A stretch of DNA of 64,000 nucleotides, taken from Streptomyces sp. 840.1. Its GTDB lineage: Bacteria; Actinomycetota; Actinomycetes; Streptomycetales; Streptomycetaceae. Numbering within the stretch: the stretch's first letter is position 1; every line of letters begins with the position of its first letter. A program made the translations under genes and the position numbers. This document shows, piece after piece, positions 17,701 through 28,239 of the stretch. Under the pieces are notes generated by a model, which had not been told where the DNA came from, did no database searches, and saw nothing but the letters and a program-made list of their open reading frames with translations. The stretch covers positions 62,001 through 126,000 of the forward strand of contig NZ_RJUU01000003.1 in NCBI RefSeq assembly GCF_003751445.1, read 5' to 3'.

Positions 17701-20700
17701 CGACCTCGGCGAGGAGGTCGTCACCCAGCCGCCAGGCGGCCCGCAGGCCCTGGAAGGCGGGGCCGTAGTGGAGCCCGCCGTGGGCGAGCCGGTCGTAGAA
17801 GCCTTCGCCGGGACCGGCGTCGAGCGACAGCGGGACGGCGCCCGCGGGTGGCCACGGGCCGGGTGCGGGGTCGGGCTCCGGCAGTTCCTGGGGCGCGAGG
17901 GTCCCGGAGGCGTGGTGGCGCCAGGGTGCGTCGTACCCGGAAGTGTGCGGCCGGGCGTGGAAGACCACGGCCCGCCGGCCGCGTTCGTCCGGACGCGCCA
18001 CCTTCACCTGCAGCTCGACCGTCGCGTCCCGGGGCAGCGACAGGGCCGCCGTCAGGGTGAGTTCCTCCAGTACCGGGGTTCCCACCCGGTCGCCCGCGTG
18101 GACCGCCATGTCGACGAACGCCGTCGCGGGCAGCAGCACGGCGCCCAGCACCATGTGGCCGGCCAGCCAGGGGTGGTCGCCCAGGGAGAGCGGGCCGCTC
18201 AGCAGCAGGCCGCCGTCGTCCGCCGTCGAGGTGGCGGACCGCAGGAACGGGTGGGTCCCGGTACCCGGCTCCACCGTGGCTTCCGGCCGGTCGGCCTCCA
18301 GCCAGTACCGCCCGCGCTGGAAGGCGTACCTGGGGAGTTCCGTACGGCGTGCGCCGCTTCCGGCGAAGACGGCGTGCCAGTCGATGCCCACCCCGTGGGC
18401 GTGCAGTGCGGCGACGGTGGTGAGCAGCGCTTCGGGCTCCGGCCGGCGCCCGCGCAGCGTCGGGACGACCAGCGGCTCGGGCACGGCGGCGTCCCCCGGC
18501 CGCGCGGGGGCGCGGGTGTTGTCGGTGAGGCAGTCGCGCACCATGCCCGAGAGCACGCCGTCCGGGCCGAGCTCCACGTAGTGGGTGGCGCCGCGCTCCC
18601 GCAGGAACCGGACCGAGTCCGCGAACCGGACCGGACGGCGTACGTGGCCGACCCAGTGGCCGGGCGAGCACAGTTCCGCGTCCGTGGCGGGCCGGTCGGT
18701 CACGGCCGTCACCAGGGGGACCACCGGCGGGGAGTAGGTGATCCCACGGGCCACCGCGGCGAAGTCGTCCAGCATGGGTTCCATGCGGGCGGAGTGGAAG
18801 GCGTGGCTCACCCGTAGCCGCGTGGTGTCACGGCCCTGTCCGCGCCAGTGGGTCATCGCCTCCACTACGGCGGACTCGTCGCCGGAGAGGACCACCGAGC
18901 GGCCGTTCAGGGCCGCGACGGACATCTCCCGCTCCCGGCCGGCGAGGAAGGCGGCGATCTCGTTCTCGCCGGCCTGGACGGCGGCCATCGCCCCGCCCGT
19001 GGGGAGTTCGTCCATCAGACGGCCCCGTGCCGCCACCAGCGTGCAGGCGTCGGAGAGGGAGAGCACCCCGGCGGCGTGTGCGGCCGCCAGCTCTCCGACG
19101 GAGTGCCCCGCCACGAGGCCGGGACGTACGCCCCAGGACTCCAGCAGCCGGAACAGGGCCACTTCCAGGGCGAACAGCGCGGGCTGCGCGTACCGCGTCG
19201 TGTGCAGGAGCCCTTCTGCCTCCGGTGTCCCGGGGCCCGCGAACACCACCTCCCGCAGCGGCCCGGGAAGCAGTGGATCCAGCAGCGCGCAGGTCTCGTC
19301 GAAGAAGCGGGCGTAGGCGGGATGGGTCTCGTACAGTTCCCGGCCCATGCCGGCGCGCTGGCTGCCCTGGCCGGTGAAGAGGAAGACGACCGGGCCCGCC
19401 GCGCGGGGGCCACTACTGCTCACGTCCGGCCGCTGCCGGCCTTCGGCGACCGCGTCGAGGGCGGCGAGCAGCCCGTTCCGGTCGGCGGCCACCGCCACCG
19501 CGCGGTGCTCGAAGGCGGCGCGGGTCGTGGCCTGGGAGAAGCCGAGGTCCAGCAGGCTCGTGCCGGGGCGGGCGCTCACGTCGTCGTGCAGCCGCCGGGC
19601 CTGCGCCCGGAGTCCGTCGGCGCTCCTCGACGACAGCGGGACCGGCACGGGGGCGCTGCCCCGCACGGCCGGGGTGCTGTTGTCCGGAGGGCGGCGGTCC
19701 GCTTCGGGCGGCTGTTCGAGCACCACGTGGGCGTTGGTCCCGCTGATCCCGAAGGAGGACACGCCGGCCCGCCTGGGCCGGCCGGTCCGGGGCCACGGCA
19801 CCGGCCCGGTGAGCAGCGACACCGCTCCCGACGCCCAGTCCACCCGGGGTGTCGGCTCGTCGGCGTGCAGTGTGCGGGGCAGCACGCCGTGCTCCATCGC
19901 CTTGACCATCTTCATCACCGCGGCCATGCCCGCCGCGGCCTGGGTGTGGCCGAGGTTCGACTTGACCGAGCCCAGCCACAGCGGGTTCTCCCGCGCCCCG
20001 GCCTGCCCGTAGGCGGCGAGGAAGGCCTCCGCCTCGATGACGTCGCCCAGCCGGGTGCCGGTGCCGTGCGCCTCCACCGCGTCGATCTCGGCGGGCTGAA
20101 GCCGCGCGTCGGCCAGGGCCTGGCGGATCACCCGTTGCTGGGCCGGTCCGTGCGGTGCGGTCAGGCCGTTGCTCGCACCGTCCTGGTTCACCGCGGAGCC
20201 GCGCACCACGGCCAGTACCCGGTATCCGGCACGTCGCGCCTCGGACAGCCGGGTCAGCAGCAGCATTCCGGCACCCTCGGCCCATCCGGTGCCGTCCGCC
20301 GACGCGGCGAACGCCTTGCATCGGCCGTCCGCGGCCAGCGCGCGCTGTCTGCTGAACTCCACGAAGGAGTTGGGGCCGGACATGATGGTGACGCCGCCCG
20401 CCAGGGCGAGTGAGCACTCGCCCCTGCGCAGCGCCTGGCCTGCCAGGTGCAGGGCCACCAACGACGACGAGCACGCCGTGTCCACGGTGATCGCCGGCCC
20501 TTCCAGGCCGAGGGTGTAGGAGATGCGGCCGGAGGCGACGCTGCCCGCGTTCCCGATTCCGAGGTGGCCCTCCACCTGCTCGGGTGCGCGGGCGAACCGG
20601 TCGGCGTAGTCGCTGTACATGAGCCCGGCGTACACACCCGTGGACGTCCCGCGCACGGTGCCGGGGTCGATTCCGGCATGCTCGAAGGCCTCCCAGGCGA

Positions 20701-22933
20701 CTTCGAGCAGCAGCCGGTGCTGGGGGTCCATCGCCAGCGCCTCGCGGGGGGAGATGCCGAAGAACGCCGGGTCAAAGCGGTCCACGCCGGACAGGAACCC
20801 GCCCTCGCGCACGTACGTCCGGCCGGCCCGCCCGGGGTCGGGGTCGAACAACCCCTCGATGTCCCACCCCCGGTCGGTGGGGAACGGTGTGATGGCGTCG
20901 ACCCCGTCGTCGACGAGCCGCCACAGGTCCTGCGGGGACTCCACGCCGCCCGGGAAGCGGCACGCCATCCCGACGATCACCACGGGGTCGTCGTCGGTGC
21001 CGGTCCCGTGCGCGCGGGTGGTCGCGGAGCCGGCCGGTTCGCCGGTGGTGAGCCGTGCCCGGAGGTGGGCGGTCATCTCCGCCGTGGTGGGGAAGTCGAA
21101 GGCGGCGGCCTCGGACAGCGAGAGGCCGGTCGCCGCCGAGAGGCGGCCGGCCAGCGCGGTCGACGTCAGCGAGTCGAGGCCCAGGTCGCGGAACGCGGTG
21201 CCCGGCTCCACCTCTTCGACGGCGCAGCCCAGTACGGCGGCGACCTCACTCCGTACCAGAGCCGCCAGATCCAGCGGTCCCGTCCCTGCGGGCGAGGCGG
21301 TGCCGGCCTCCAGTGGCCTCGACGGCAGACCGGCGAGGGCGTACCTCCTGGGCTTCCCCGAGGCGGTGCGCGGGATCGCGGCGACCTCGTGGAAAGCGGC
21401 GGGGACCTTGAACGGTGACAGGTGCTCGCGGCAGGCGGCCAGGACCGCTCGTCCGTCGAGGGTGCCCGGTGTCTGCGGCACGAGGTAGGCGACCGGCACC
21501 TCACCGAGTACGTCGTCGGGGCGGCCTGCCACCGCGGCGTCCTCGACCTCAGGCAGCGACAGGAGTAACGCCTCCATCTCCGAGGGGTGGACGTTCTCGC
21601 CGGCGCGGATGATCAGTTCGCTGACCCGGCCCGTGATGGTGACTTGGCCGTCGTCATCGATGCGGGCGAGGTCGCCGGTGCGGTACCAGCCCTCGCGCAG
21701 GACGTCTGCGGTGTCGTCGGGCCGGCCGTGGTACCCGGCCATGACGCCGGGCCCGGAGACCCACAACTCGCCCTCACCCGGGGCTGCGCCGCTGCTCGCG
21801 CCGCCGTCGGTTCCGTTCGTCCGGTTGGTTCCGTGGTTTCCGACGGTTGCGTCGGTTCCGTCGCCGAGGCGTGCCCGGGTGCCCGGCAGGACCCGGCCGC
21901 ACGAGCCGGCCGGACGGGCGGCGCCCGGGACCGGCATGGTGACGGGCCCCGCCTCGGTGCTCCCGTAGTGCTCGATGAACGGGACCCCGCAGGCCTCCTC
22001 GAAGGCGCGCCCGAAGGAGGGCGCCGCCGCTACGCCTCCACTGACGCAGCCCCGGAGCGCGGGGGCCCGCAACCCTTCGCCGCCCACGGCGTCCATGAGC
22101 TTGCCGTACGTCGTCGGCACACCGGCCAGCAGTGTGAACGGGTCCTCCGTCCGGCGCAGTTCACCCAGTACGCCGGTCACGGAGAACCTCGGCAGGATCA
22201 CGGCGGAGGCGCCCGTCGCCGTCACGCCGATGACGCAGAGGATCTGGCCCATGGCGTGGTGGAGGGGCAGCGGCCAGAGCAGCCGGTCGTCCCGGGACAG
22301 GCCGAGGACGTCGACGAGGCCGGACGCCACGCTGGACAGGCGGTTGCGCTGCGTGGACAGCACGCCCTTGGGCGCACCGGTCGAGCCGGAGGTGTAGAGC
22401 AGCCATGCCACCTCGTCGGGCCCGAGGTCGTCCGGAGCGGGGGCGGGGGGTTCGGTGGCGGCCAGGTCCTCGTAGCAGAGCATGCCCGTCGTCCCGGCTG
22501 CGGCATCACCACCGCCACCGCCCGCATGGACGAGTACCACGCTCAGGTGCGGGCGTTCCGGCAGGAGTTGGCGCAGCGGGCCCAGATGGGGCCGGTCGGT
22601 GATGACGACCTTCGCTCCGCTGTCGTCCAGCATGTGGGCGAGCTCGGCCGGGGTGCTGCGCGCGTCCATCGGCACACCCACCGCGCCCGCTCTGGTGACG
22701 GCGAGAACGCTCTCCACGGCCTCGACACGATTACCGAGGAGGATCGCCGCCCGCTCGCCGTGCAGCAGCCCCAGCCCGGCCAGATGGCCGGCCAGCCGGC
22801 CCGTCCGCGACTTCAGCTCCTCGTAGGTCACCCGGGACCGGGAGTCCTGGAACGCGACCTTGGGGCCGATGCCGCGCGCATGTTCCTTGAGCAGCTCGGG
22901 CAGTGGCCGGATCTGGGCTGCGTGTGATGTCAC
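14738..22933 (-). CDS. Modular type I PKS: ligase-ACP-KS-AT-DH-KR-ACP-TE
   Basis: About 2,731 residues from GTG 22933 (an in-frame TTG at 22978 would add 15). Domains: AMP-ligase 1-545 ([13 protein letters not shown] near 182), ACP (GLDSL Ser near 587), KS (Cys in DTACSSS near 821, His in EAHGTGT and NLGHTQ), AT (GHSVGE near 1278; HAFHS points to malonyl-CoA), DH ([10 protein letters not shown] near 1596, Asp in [10 protein letters not shown]), KR (GGAGSLG near 2068, Tyr in [11 protein letters not shown] motif), ACP (GLDSL near 2369) and TE (GRSAGG near 2571, His in PGDHFTM). It should load a free acid, extend it with malonate, reduce and dehydrate the beta-keto group, and release the product. 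No ER is present. Leu456 is a TTA codon (21566-21568). It is divergent from the methyltransferase-like gene. The starter acid and product are unknown. Confidence 0.95.
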   Translation of the reverse strand: MTSHAAQIRPLPELLKEHARGIGPKVAFQDSRSRVTYEELKSRTGRLAGHLAGLGLLHGERAAILLGNRVEAVESVLAVTRAGAVGVPMDARSTPAELAHMLDDSGAKVVITDRPHLGPLRQLLPERPHLSVVLVHAGGGGGDAAAGTTGMLCYEDLAATEPPAPAPDDLGPDEVAWLLYTSGSTGAPKGVLSTQRNRLSSVASGLVDVLGLSRDDRLLWPLPLHHAMGQILCVIGVTATGASAVILPRFSVTGVLGELRRTEDPFTLLAGVPTTYGKLMDAVGGEGLRAPALRGCVSGGVAAAPSFGRAFEEACGVPFIEHYGSTEAGPVTMPVPGAARPAGSCGRVLPGTRARLGDGTDATVGNHGTNRTNGTDGGASSGAAPGEGELWVSGPGVMAGYHGRPDDTADVLREGWYRTGDLARIDDDGQVTITGRVSELIIRAGENVHPSEMEALLLSLPEVEDAAVAGRPDDVLGEVPVAYLVPQTPGTLDGRAVLAACREHLSPFKVPAAFHEVAAIPRTASGKPRRYALAGLPSRPLEAGTASPAGTGPLDLAALVRSEVAAVLGCAVEEVEPGTAFRDLGLDSLTSTALAGRLSAATGLSLSEAAAFDFPTTAEMTAHLRARLTTGEPAGSATTRAHGTGTDDDPVVIVGMACRFPGGVESPQDLWRLVDDGVDAITPFPTDRGWDIEGLFDPDPGRAGRTYVREGGFLSGVDRFDPAFFGISPREALAMDPQHRLLLEVAWEAFEHAGIDPGTVRGTSTGVYAGLMYSDYADRFARAPEQVEGHLGIGNAGSVASGRISYTLGLEGPAITVDTACSSSLVALHLAGQALRRGECSLALAGGVTIMSGPNSFVEFSRQRALAADGRCKAFAASADGTGWAEGAGMLLLTRLSEARRAGYRVLAVVRGSAVNQDGASNGLTAPHGPAQQRVIRQALADARLQPAEIDAVEAHGTGTRLGDVIEAEAFLAAYGQAGARENPLWLGSVKSNLGHTQAAAGMAAVMKMVKAMEHGVLPRTLHADEPTPRVDWASGAVSLLTGPVPWPRTGRPRRAGVSSFGISGTNAHVVLEQPPEADRRPPDNSTPAVRGSAPVPVPLSSRSADGLRAQARRLHDDVSARPGTSLLDLGFSQATTRAAFEHRAVAVAADRNGLLAALDAVAEGRQRPDVSSSGPRAAGPVVFLFTGQGSQRAGMGRELYETHPAYARFFDETCALLDPLLPGPLREVVFAGPGTPEAEGLLHTTRYAQPALFALEVALFRLLESWGVRPGLVAGHSVGELAAAHAAGVLSLSDACTLVAARGRLMDELPTGGAMAAVQAGENEIAAFLAGREREMSVAALNGRSVVLSGDESAVVEAMTHWRGQGRDTTRLRVSHAFHSARMEPMLDDFAAVARGITYSPPVVPLVTAVTDRPATDAELCSPGHWVGHVRRPVRFADSVRFLRERGATHYVELGPDGVLSGMVRDCLTDNTRAPARPGDAAVPEPLVVPTLRGRRPEPEALLTTVAALHAHGVGIDWHAVFAGSGARRTELPRYAFQRGRYWLEADRPEATVEPGTGTHPFLRSATSTADDGGLLLSGPLSLGDHPWLAGHMVLGAVLLPATAFVDMAVHAGDRVGTPVLEELTLTAALSLPRDATVELQVKVARPDERGRRAVVFHARPHTSGYDAPWRHHASGTLAPQELPEPDPAPGPWPPAGAVPLSLDAGPGEGFYDRLAHGGLHYGPAFQGLRAAWRLGDDLLAEVALPPGEHGDAGRFTLHPALLDSALHTMTLGQAAPQDGEVSLPFAWSGVRLHASGARRLRVRVSPKAENGARIELTDASGAPVATVRSLVLRPVPREQLNAVRAHDDCLFRLDWTRLPGSTALSTAPGTWGVLGEPGPRLRDTLRRSGVRPKAYADPASAGADAPAVVVARPPLTAADGADRASAAHRTAAWALALVRDWLADERLADSRLVILTSGAVVTGAEPDDRIAKGDTALVCAPVWGLLRSAQTENPGRFALVDTDDSPASEPALVRALASPEPQTAVRDAIAYVPRLVRASRTATDVAPPRRLDPEGTVLITGGAGSLGVSFARHLVTGHGVRHLLLVGRRGADAPGTAELSAELTDLGAEVTVAACDVADRTALAALLAQVPDKHPLTGVVHTAGVLDDGVIAALTPQRLDRVLRPKVDAALALHELTRDSDLAVFALFSSVAGVFGSGGQGNYAAANSFLDALARHRRSTGLPATSLVWGPWQQSGGMTAELRSADLRRMARSGLVPLRTEEGLALFDTAVGSRDAVLVAARLNPEASAPPGAPLSRMPGQGPVRRALPEPEGAASLPHRLAAAPAGEHGALLLSAVREEAAAALGYTEGGSAVDADRPLAELGLDSLAAVELRNRLATVTGLALPVTLLFDRPTPRAVAAHLAEQFSRNAPNTLATRPVTPAGATDAAPEGGAATGGSAADSLSALFRTACARGKAWDGMALLTIASRFREVFDSAEALGTPPAAITVATGPALPRLLCFPALSALSGPHEYARFGMTLQGLRPAEVLPNPGFLPDEALPATLDAFVSAQAAAVLACSNGEPFALLGRSAGGWAAHAVAEHLEAMGAGPSAVVLIDTFPGDSVGGGGDGPALSAMTVGMLDRAARFAPAESVRLTAMAGYLERFSGWEPAELSAPTLFVRARDPLPGIEAADTWSLPHSEVTVPGDHFTMLEEHAGTTALAVHEWLSTRRGNPPGPDPAGPPVPERDS

Positions 22934-23169
22934 CGGGACGAACACATCCTCATCGGGCGGTAGTTGATGTGGGCGCAAGTATGGATCGGCAGGCGGTTGA
23001 GCCCGTCACATGCTCGAACCAGGCGTGTTGGCGGGCCGCGGAGATCCTGACCGTCCGATGGTTGGCTCGTTCCCGTCCGTGGATGTCCGGTGCCTGTTCC
23101 GTTTCTCGCGGTTCGGACCGATGCTGGCCGGGACGCATACGGGTGGGGCGGGCAGGCAGAGGAGCGCGT

Positions 23170-24093
23170 GTGACGGTCAGGGCATCGGACGGAGCGGACA
23201 GCGGTCACGAGAAGCGGGCGGGAGCAGGGGCGGTCGACGAGGTGGCGGCGGCCGGGGCTCAGGAGGCGATGACGCCCTTCGACGAGATCTACGACCGGCC
23301 CGATCCCCGGGCCTTCTTCGGCGCCTTCCGGCCGCTGGGCTACCGGACCCCGCACCATGCCCAGCAGATCCACCGCCGGCTGATCGCGACCGGCGTGTGC
23401 GGGGCAGGGGCCGGGGCGGTCCTGGACATCTGCTGCTCGTACGGCATCAACGCGGCTCTGCTGAACCATGATCTGACGCTGGATGAGCTGTACGACCACT
23501 ACACATCGCCCAGGGCCGCGGCGATGACGACCGGGGAACTGGCCTCCTGGGACCGTGAGTTCTACCGTTCCAGGCGGCGCCCGGACGCGGTCCCCGTGTT
23601 CGGGCTCGACGCGGCGTCCAACGCCGTCGCCTACGCACGCGAGGTGGGTCTCCTGGACGAGGCCTTCGGGGAGAACCTGGAACTCGCGCCGCCCTCCGAC
23701 GCCCTGTTGCGGGCGGCCCGGCGCGTACGTCTGATCACGGTCACGGGCGGCGCCAGCTTCCTGTCGTCGCGCACCTTCCGGCCACTTCTGGAGGCGGCCG
23801 AGGCCCCGGTCTGGGTGGCCTCGCTGGTGCTGCGTACCGGCTCCTACCGGCCCATCGCGGAGTGTCTGGATTCCTTCGGGCTGGTCACGGAGAAGGCTGT
23901 CCCCCACACCTTCGTGCAGCGGCGCTTCACCGGCCCAAAGGAGCAGGACTTCGCCGTCGAGGCGGTGACCGCGACCGGCGACGACCCCCGGGGGAAGGAG
24001 ACGGACGGCCATTTCCACACCGCCGCCCATCTCTCCCGTCCCGCCCGGGACGCCCTTTCGTTCCCGGTCACCGGCCTCGTTCGCGCCTCCTGA
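23170..24093 (+). CDS. SAM-methyltransferase-like protein of unknown function
   Basis: From GTG 23170, with GAGGAG 5 nt upstream, the protein has 307 residues. The segment AVLDICCSYGINAALLNHD looks like motif I of a Rossmann-fold methyltransferase, with Cys-Cys-Ser-Tyr replacing the usual Gly-rich loop. PVFGLDAASNAVAYAREVGL fits the acidic strand-2 region, and VRLITVTGGASFLSSRTF fits the later strands. The altered motif I leaves SAM binding uncertain. It is divergent from the ligase-loaded PKS, and its stop is only 5 bp from the stop of the P450 of the tetramate cluster. It most likely belongs with the PKS. I do not recognise a characterised relative. Confidence 0.85.
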   Translation: MTVRASDGADSGHEKRAGAGAVDEVAAAGAQEAMTPFDEIYDRPDPRAFFGAFRPLGYRTPHHAQQIHRRLIATGVCGAGAGAVLDICCSYGINAALLNHDLTLDELYDHYTSPRAAAMTTGELASWDREFYRSRRRPDAVPVFGLDAASNAVAYAREVGLLDEAFGENLELAPPSDALLRAARRVRLITVTGGASFLSSRTFRPLLEAAEAPVWVASLVLRTGSYRPIAECLDSFGLVTEKAVPHTFVQRRFTGPKEQDFAVEAVTATGDDPRGKETDGHFHTAAHLSRPARDALSFPVTGLVRAS

Positions 24094-24098
24094 GCGGC

Positions 24099-25349
24099 TC
24101 ACGCGCCTGGGGTGGGCGGCAGCTGGGCCGGCTCCGTCCGCGGCCAGGTCACCAGAAGACGCTCCGGGCTGCGTGAGGTGGTCCCCACCCGCCAGTTGAC
24201 GGAGTCCGGCGGCTGCGCGAGCCGGAGCCCGGGGAACCTGGCCGCCAGGCGGTGCAGGGCCAGCTGGAGTTCCGTCCGGGCCAGCCAGGCGCCCAGACAG
24301 TAGTGCGGTCCGGCGCCGAAGGACAGGGTGGGGGCCTCCAGGGGCGCGAACAGGTCGTCCGCCGTGCTCGGCGGGAAGACGGCGGGGTCGCGGTTGGCCA
24401 TGCCGCAGTCCGCCAGGACCACCGCTCCGGCCGGGATCAGCACGCCCCCGACGTCGACGCCCTCGGTCGCCCGGCGGGTGCTTCCGCGGTCGTCGCCCAG
24501 GGGGATCAGGTGGAGCAGCCGATCGGCCAGCGCGCCGGACTCCTCCCCCGCGACCGCGAGGAGCGGCCAGGCATCCGCCCTCTCGGTGAGCAGGTAGAGG
24601 AGCGAGTTGCCGAGCATGGTCATCGTGCTGTCGTGTCCGCCGACCACCAGCCCGCAGACGAGGCTGACCAGTTGCGCCTCGGGGATGCCCCCTTCCTCGT
24701 CGGCGGCCCGGACCAGGCCGCTCACCAGATCGTCCCCGGGCTCGCGCCGCCGTGCCCCGAGGAGCTGTGCGCCGAACTCGGAGAACTCGGCCATGGCGGC
24801 GCCCACCTCGTCGCCGCAGCGGGAGCCGTCCGTGAAGGCGTGATCGCTCCAGTGGCGCATCCGCTCGCGCGCGGACTCGTCGAGTCCCATCAGCCGGCTG
24901 ATCACCGCCACCGGCAACGGCAGCGTGAACTCCGCGACGATGTCCACCGGGCCTTCGCCCCGGTCCAGTCCGTCCAGCAGCTCCTCCACGATCGCCGCGA
25001 TCCAGGGCTGCCACCGGGCGACGGCTCTCGGCGTGAACGCACGACGCAGGGTGCGGCGCAGCCGCAGGTGCTCGGGGCCGTCCTGGTTGAACATCAGGTC
25101 CGGGTCGTTGACCAGCCCAGGCGTCTGGGTGACGGACGGCCCGTCCGGCGCGTACAGCTCGGCGCGGCCGAACCGGCTGTCGCTGAGCACCTGCCGGACG
25201 TCGGGGTACCGGCTGACGAGCCAGGCCGGTGAGCCGTCCGTGAGCTCGGTGAGCCGGGGCGGGCCCGGGGTGGCGAACTCCATGCGATGGAGCGGGGCCA
25301 ACAGCGGTTGGGGACCGGCACTGTTGCCTGTGCCGACTGCGGTGGACAA
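24099..25349 (-). CDS. ftdF: Cytochrome P450 of the tetramate cluster (FtdF-type) with altered ExxR motif
   Basis: The start is TTG 25349, with AGGAG 5 nt upstream, giving 416 residues. The heme loop FGAGPHYCLGAWLA (Cys near 348) and the I-helix VVGGHDSTMT near 237 are present. In the K helix, where ExxR normally stands, the sequence is ADRLLHLIPLGDD, so the Glu and Arg positions are Arg and His. This is rare but known in a few Streptomyces P450 families. In PTM clusters this last gene encodes the tailoring P450 that oxidises the finished macrolactam. It is the terminal gene of the ftdA-F set, 77 bp after ftdE. The symbol is given by gene order and content. Confidence 0.9.
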   Translation of the reverse strand: MSTAVGTGNSAGPQPLLAPLHRMEFATPGPPRLTELTDGSPAWLVSRYPDVRQVLSDSRFGRAELYAPDGPSVTQTPGLVNDPDLMFNQDGPEHLRLRRTLRRAFTPRAVARWQPWIAAIVEELLDGLDRGEGPVDIVAEFTLPLPVAVISRLMGLDESARERMRHWSDHAFTDGSRCGDEVGAAMAEFSEFGAQLLGARRREPGDDLVSGLVRAADEEGGIPEAQLVSLVCGLVVGGHDSTMTMLGNSLLYLLTERADAWPLLAVAGEESGALADRLLHLIPLGDDRGSTRRATEGVDVGGVLIPAGAVVLADCGMANRDPAVFPPSTADDLFAPLEAPTLSFGAGPHYCLGAWLARTELQLALHRLAARFPGLRLAQPPDSVNWRVGTTSRSPERLLVTWPRTEPAQLPPTPGA

Positions 25350-25426
25350 ATTATCTCCTGGCGGTACGGGTACGGAGGTCCGGCGGAGGGCCGGGCCGGA
25401 AAGGCGCGGAGGGGCACGCTTCGGCG

Positions 25427-26482
25427 TCACAACTCGACCAGCACCTTGCCGTGGTTGGCTCCCCGGTCGTGGTACAGGCTCCCGTAGGCCGCGGGGATGC
25501 GGTCGAAGCCCTGGTGGAGGGTGTGGTCACAGACCACCTCACCCCGCCGGATCCTGCCGCCCAGCTCGGCGTGGAGCGCCTGCCAGTTCTCGTCGGTGAA
25601 CCACTCCAGGGAGAAGATCCCGCGCACGGTGGTCCGAGGGAACATGATGTACGGAAGGAGCCGGGGGCCGACCGCGTCCTGGCCGACCTGGGTCGCCCAC
25701 TGCCAGCACACCGCCACCTGGCTGCCGACGTTGAGCATGGAGAAGACCACGTCGGTGACGGCTCCGCCGAGGTTGTCGAAGTAGCGGTCCACGCCGTCGG
25801 GAGCCGCGCGGGCGAGCGCGTCGCGCACGCAGTCGGCGCTGTCCCCCTGCCGGTAGACCACGACCTCGTCGAACCCCAGCGCCGACAGGTACCGCGCCTT
25901 GTGCGGGCTCGACGTCGTGCCGACCACACGTGCTCCTGCGAGCCGGGCCAGTTGGCCGACCAGGGTCCCCACCGCGCCCGACGCGCCGCTGATCACCAGG
26001 GTGTCCCCCGGTCCGGCGTCGAGGAAGGTGGCGAGCGTGCCCCAGGCGGTCATGCCCGGTCCGCCCATCGCGCTCAGTGCCGTCGCCAGGGGCAGCGCGT
26101 CGTCGTACCAGCTCGGGTCGAGACGGCGGAAGGCGGGGAACACCATCGGGAAGGTGCCCGTCTGCCACAGGGATTCCACTCCGGTGCTGACCAGGTGGGA
26201 CCGCCAGCCGCCGAAGCCCTGCACGAGATCTCCCGGCCGGTGCGCGGCCCTCGGGCCCGCGTCCAGCACTTCCATGATCGAGTCGGCGCCCATGTGCCGG
26301 CCCAGCGGGGTGTCCAGCGCGATGCCCTGGAGGTAGGGGTCGACCGAGACGTACAGGGTCTTGAGCAGCATCTCGTCGGGTGCGAGGTCCACGTCGATGT
26401 CGCGGACGGTCTTCTCGTAGATCCGGTCGACGTCGGGGGTGCCCTCGACGTGTTCGCGGACGACCCACTCCTTGATCTTCAC
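25427..26482 (-). CDS. ftdE: Medium-chain NADP-dependent reductase of the tetramate cluster (FtdE-type)
   Basis: A 351-residue zinc-independent medium-chain dehydrogenase/reductase (2-alkenal reductase or leukotriene B4 dehydrogenase-like). The N-terminal pattern LYVSVDPYLQGIA and the nucleotide-binding motif LVISGASGAVGTLVGQLA near residue 165 are clear. VDRYFDNLGG is a family hallmark. The ATG overlaps the stop of the FAD oxidoreductase gene by 4 bp, so translation is coupled. In ikarugamycin and HSAF biosynthesis the homologous enzyme performs a reductive cyclisation forming the inner ring. Assignment as ftdE rests on family and position. Confidence 0.92.
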   Translation of the reverse strand: MKIKEWVVREHVEGTPDVDRIYEKTVRDIDVDLAPDEMLLKTLYVSVDPYLQGIALDTPLGRHMGADSIMEVLDAGPRAAHRPGDLVQGFGGWRSHLVSTGVESLWQTGTFPMVFPAFRRLDPSWYDDALPLATALSAMGGPGMTAWGTLATFLDAGPGDTLVISGASGAVGTLVGQLARLAGARVVGTTSSPHKARYLSALGFDEVVVYRQGDSADCVRDALARAAPDGVDRYFDNLGGAVTDVVFSMLNVGSQVAVCWQWATQVGQDAVGPRLLPYIMFPRTTVRGIFSLEWFTDENWQALHAELGGRIRRGEVVCDHTLHQGFDRIPAAYGSLYHDRGANHGKVLVEL

Positions 26483-28239
26483 TTCTGCTCCTGTTCCGCA
26501 CCGGTGGGGACGAGGACGGTCGGGGCGGGGCGCTCGGGGCGGCCTCCGACCGGAATGACGAGATGGGTCGGCGGCGGCCCGTGTTCGTCGAGGGACGCGG
26601 TGAACGCACGTCCGTCGTCACGGCAGACGAACTGCATGACGTGCCGGCCCGCCGCCGCCGCGCGGATCAGTCCGCCCGTCGTCGCCCACACGCCGGACAG
26701 GTAGAAGTTCTCCAGGCCCGGGAGCCCGGGGCCGTGCTTCTTGACGAGTTCCTCCAGGGTTTCGCCGCTCTCCACGAAGGGCTGCCATCCAAGGACGGTC
26801 CCGTCGTGGTTGCCCGTGTATCTGACCTGGGTGAGCGGGCTGGACACGTCGCGTACGGCGATGGCGTCCCCGATGCCGGGGTAGCGCTCCTCCAGGAACT
26901 TCACGAGCGCCGTGCGTGCCCGCCGTTTGGCCGCGTAGTAGCCGCGGCCGTGGCGCACGGGGAGCGTGTGGAGCTCCTGGCCGCCCCGGCTCCGGGTGAT
27001 CTGCTCCGGCCCTTCGTCCAGGGCGCGCCAGGGGGCGATGTCACAGAAGTAGGTGGCGTAGACGACGCTCGTGCCGGCCGGCGAGAGCTCGGGGTAGTGG
27101 CGGCTGCGGAACTGGACGTTGATACTGCGGTGGCGGATGCCGGTCAGTTCGGCCGCCTGTGTCTCGTCCAGCAGGTATGTGGTGCATGGATCACCCTCGG
27201 GGAAGGGCCGTTTGAGGCCCAGGAAGAGGGTGAAGTAGCCGGGGAACACCATGCCCGGTTCGTTGAGCGTTTCGGTGTAGAGGCGCCGGTAGGCGTCGTT
27301 CAGATAGCGGCCTCCCAGTAGTTTCATCATGGTGGTGGGCCCGTCACAGGCGGACACGATGATGTCCGCGCGCAGCTCCCGGCCGTCGCTGAGGCGGACA
27401 CCGACCGCCCGGTCGTCCTCGACGATCACCTCCTCGACCTTGGTGTTGTACGTGACCCGGCCGCCGAGCCTCCGGTAGCGCTGCTCGATCGACTCGGCCA
27501 GGCCGAGCGATCCGCCCTCGGGAACGCCCGCCGAGAGGTTGGCGTGCGAGGCGAGCTGGAAGTGGGTCGGCAGTACGGGGAAGGCCGGGTGCTTCTCGTA
27601 CAGGACGAAGTTGAACGCCTCTCTCAGGAGCGGGTCCTTGAACCCGGCCGAGTACTCCGACATCAGCACCGAGATCGACTTGCGGACGGCGTTGAAGTAC
27701 GGGACGAACGACGCCAGCATGCGCCATCGCTCCACCCGCCCCATCAGTCCCACCGGTTTGAGGAACGGGTAGACGGCGAGCGCCTTGCGGAAGGAGCGCA
27801 GCTGCCGGCAGAACTCCCTGATCTGTTTCGCGTCGGCGGGTGAGAGCTCGGTGAGGTGGTCCTGCAGCCGGTCCGGGTCGGAGTAGAAGTAGACCGCTCT
27901 GCCGTCCTGGCCCCGCACGATGTTGAACACGTCGAAATGGCGTACCTCCTTGCCCTGCAGTGCGCCCAGCTCCAGCCAGATCTGGTGCATCTCGTTGCCG
28001 GGGCCGCTGCCGAGCATCCAGCTGACGCAGGCGTCGAGCGTGAAGTCGCCGCGTTCCCAGGCGGTGCAGCAGCCTCCCGGGATCTCGTGCATCTCCAGCA
28101 CCTGGGAGCGGTAGCCGTTCATCTGCGCGTAGCAGCCGGTGGAGAGGCCGCCGAGCCCCGCACCAATGATGATCATGGTCTGTCTGTCGTGCGGCGCCCG
28201 CGCCGAAGGCCTGTTCGTCACTGTCCTGTCCGTGTTCAC
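26479..28239 (-). CDS. ftdD: Phytoene-dehydrogenase-like FAD oxidoreductase (FtdD-type)
   Basis: The GTG at 28239 overlaps the previous stop by 4 bp and has GGAGGG 9 nt upstream. The protein has 586 residues. The dinucleotide-binding motif MIIIGAGLGGLSTGCYAQ is near residue 22, followed by HEIPGGCCTAWERG as in carotenoid desaturase-like enzymes. The C-terminal FAD motif reads LSGVWATTGGLIRAAAAGRH. It is a paralogue of the preceding gene. In PTM pathways such enzymes act on the polyene tetramate to form the outer carbocycles. Two adjacent copies plus a medium-chain reductase match the 5-5-6 ring-type clusters, but the ring pattern cannot be proved from sequence. Confidence 0.93.
   Translation of the reverse strand: MNTDRTVTNRPSARAPHDRQTMIIIGAGLGGLSTGCYAQMNGYRSQVLEMHEIPGGCCTAWERGDFTLDACVSWMLGSGPGNEMHQIWLELGALQGKEVRHFDVFNIVRGQDGRAVYFYSDPDRLQDHLTELSPADAKQIREFCRQLRSFRKALAVYPFLKPVGLMGRVERWRMLASFVPYFNAVRKSISVLMSEYSAGFKDPLLREAFNFVLYEKHPAFPVLPTHFQLASHANLSAGVPEGGSLGLAESIEQRYRRLGGRVTYNTKVEEVIVEDDRAVGVRLSDGRELRADIIVSACDGPTTMMKLLGGRYLNDAYRRLYTETLNEPGMVFPGYFTLFLGLKRPFPEGDPCTTYLLDETQAAELTGIRHRSINVQFRSRHYPELSPAGTSVVYATYFCDIAPWRALDEGPEQITRSRGGQELHTLPVRHGRGYYAAKRRARTALVKFLEERYPGIGDAIAVRDVSSPLTQVRYTGNHDGTVLGWQPFVESGETLEELVKKHGPGLPGLENFYLSGVWATTGGLIRAAAAGRHVMQFVCRDDGRAFTASLDEHGPPPTHLVIPVGGRPERPAPTVLVPTGAEQEQK

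Noticed and set aside
15941..18817. Plus-strand frame of about 950 codons opposite the PKS
   Set aside because: The minus strand encodes the KR, DH and AT domains here with all catalytic motifs; the plus frame shows no domain.
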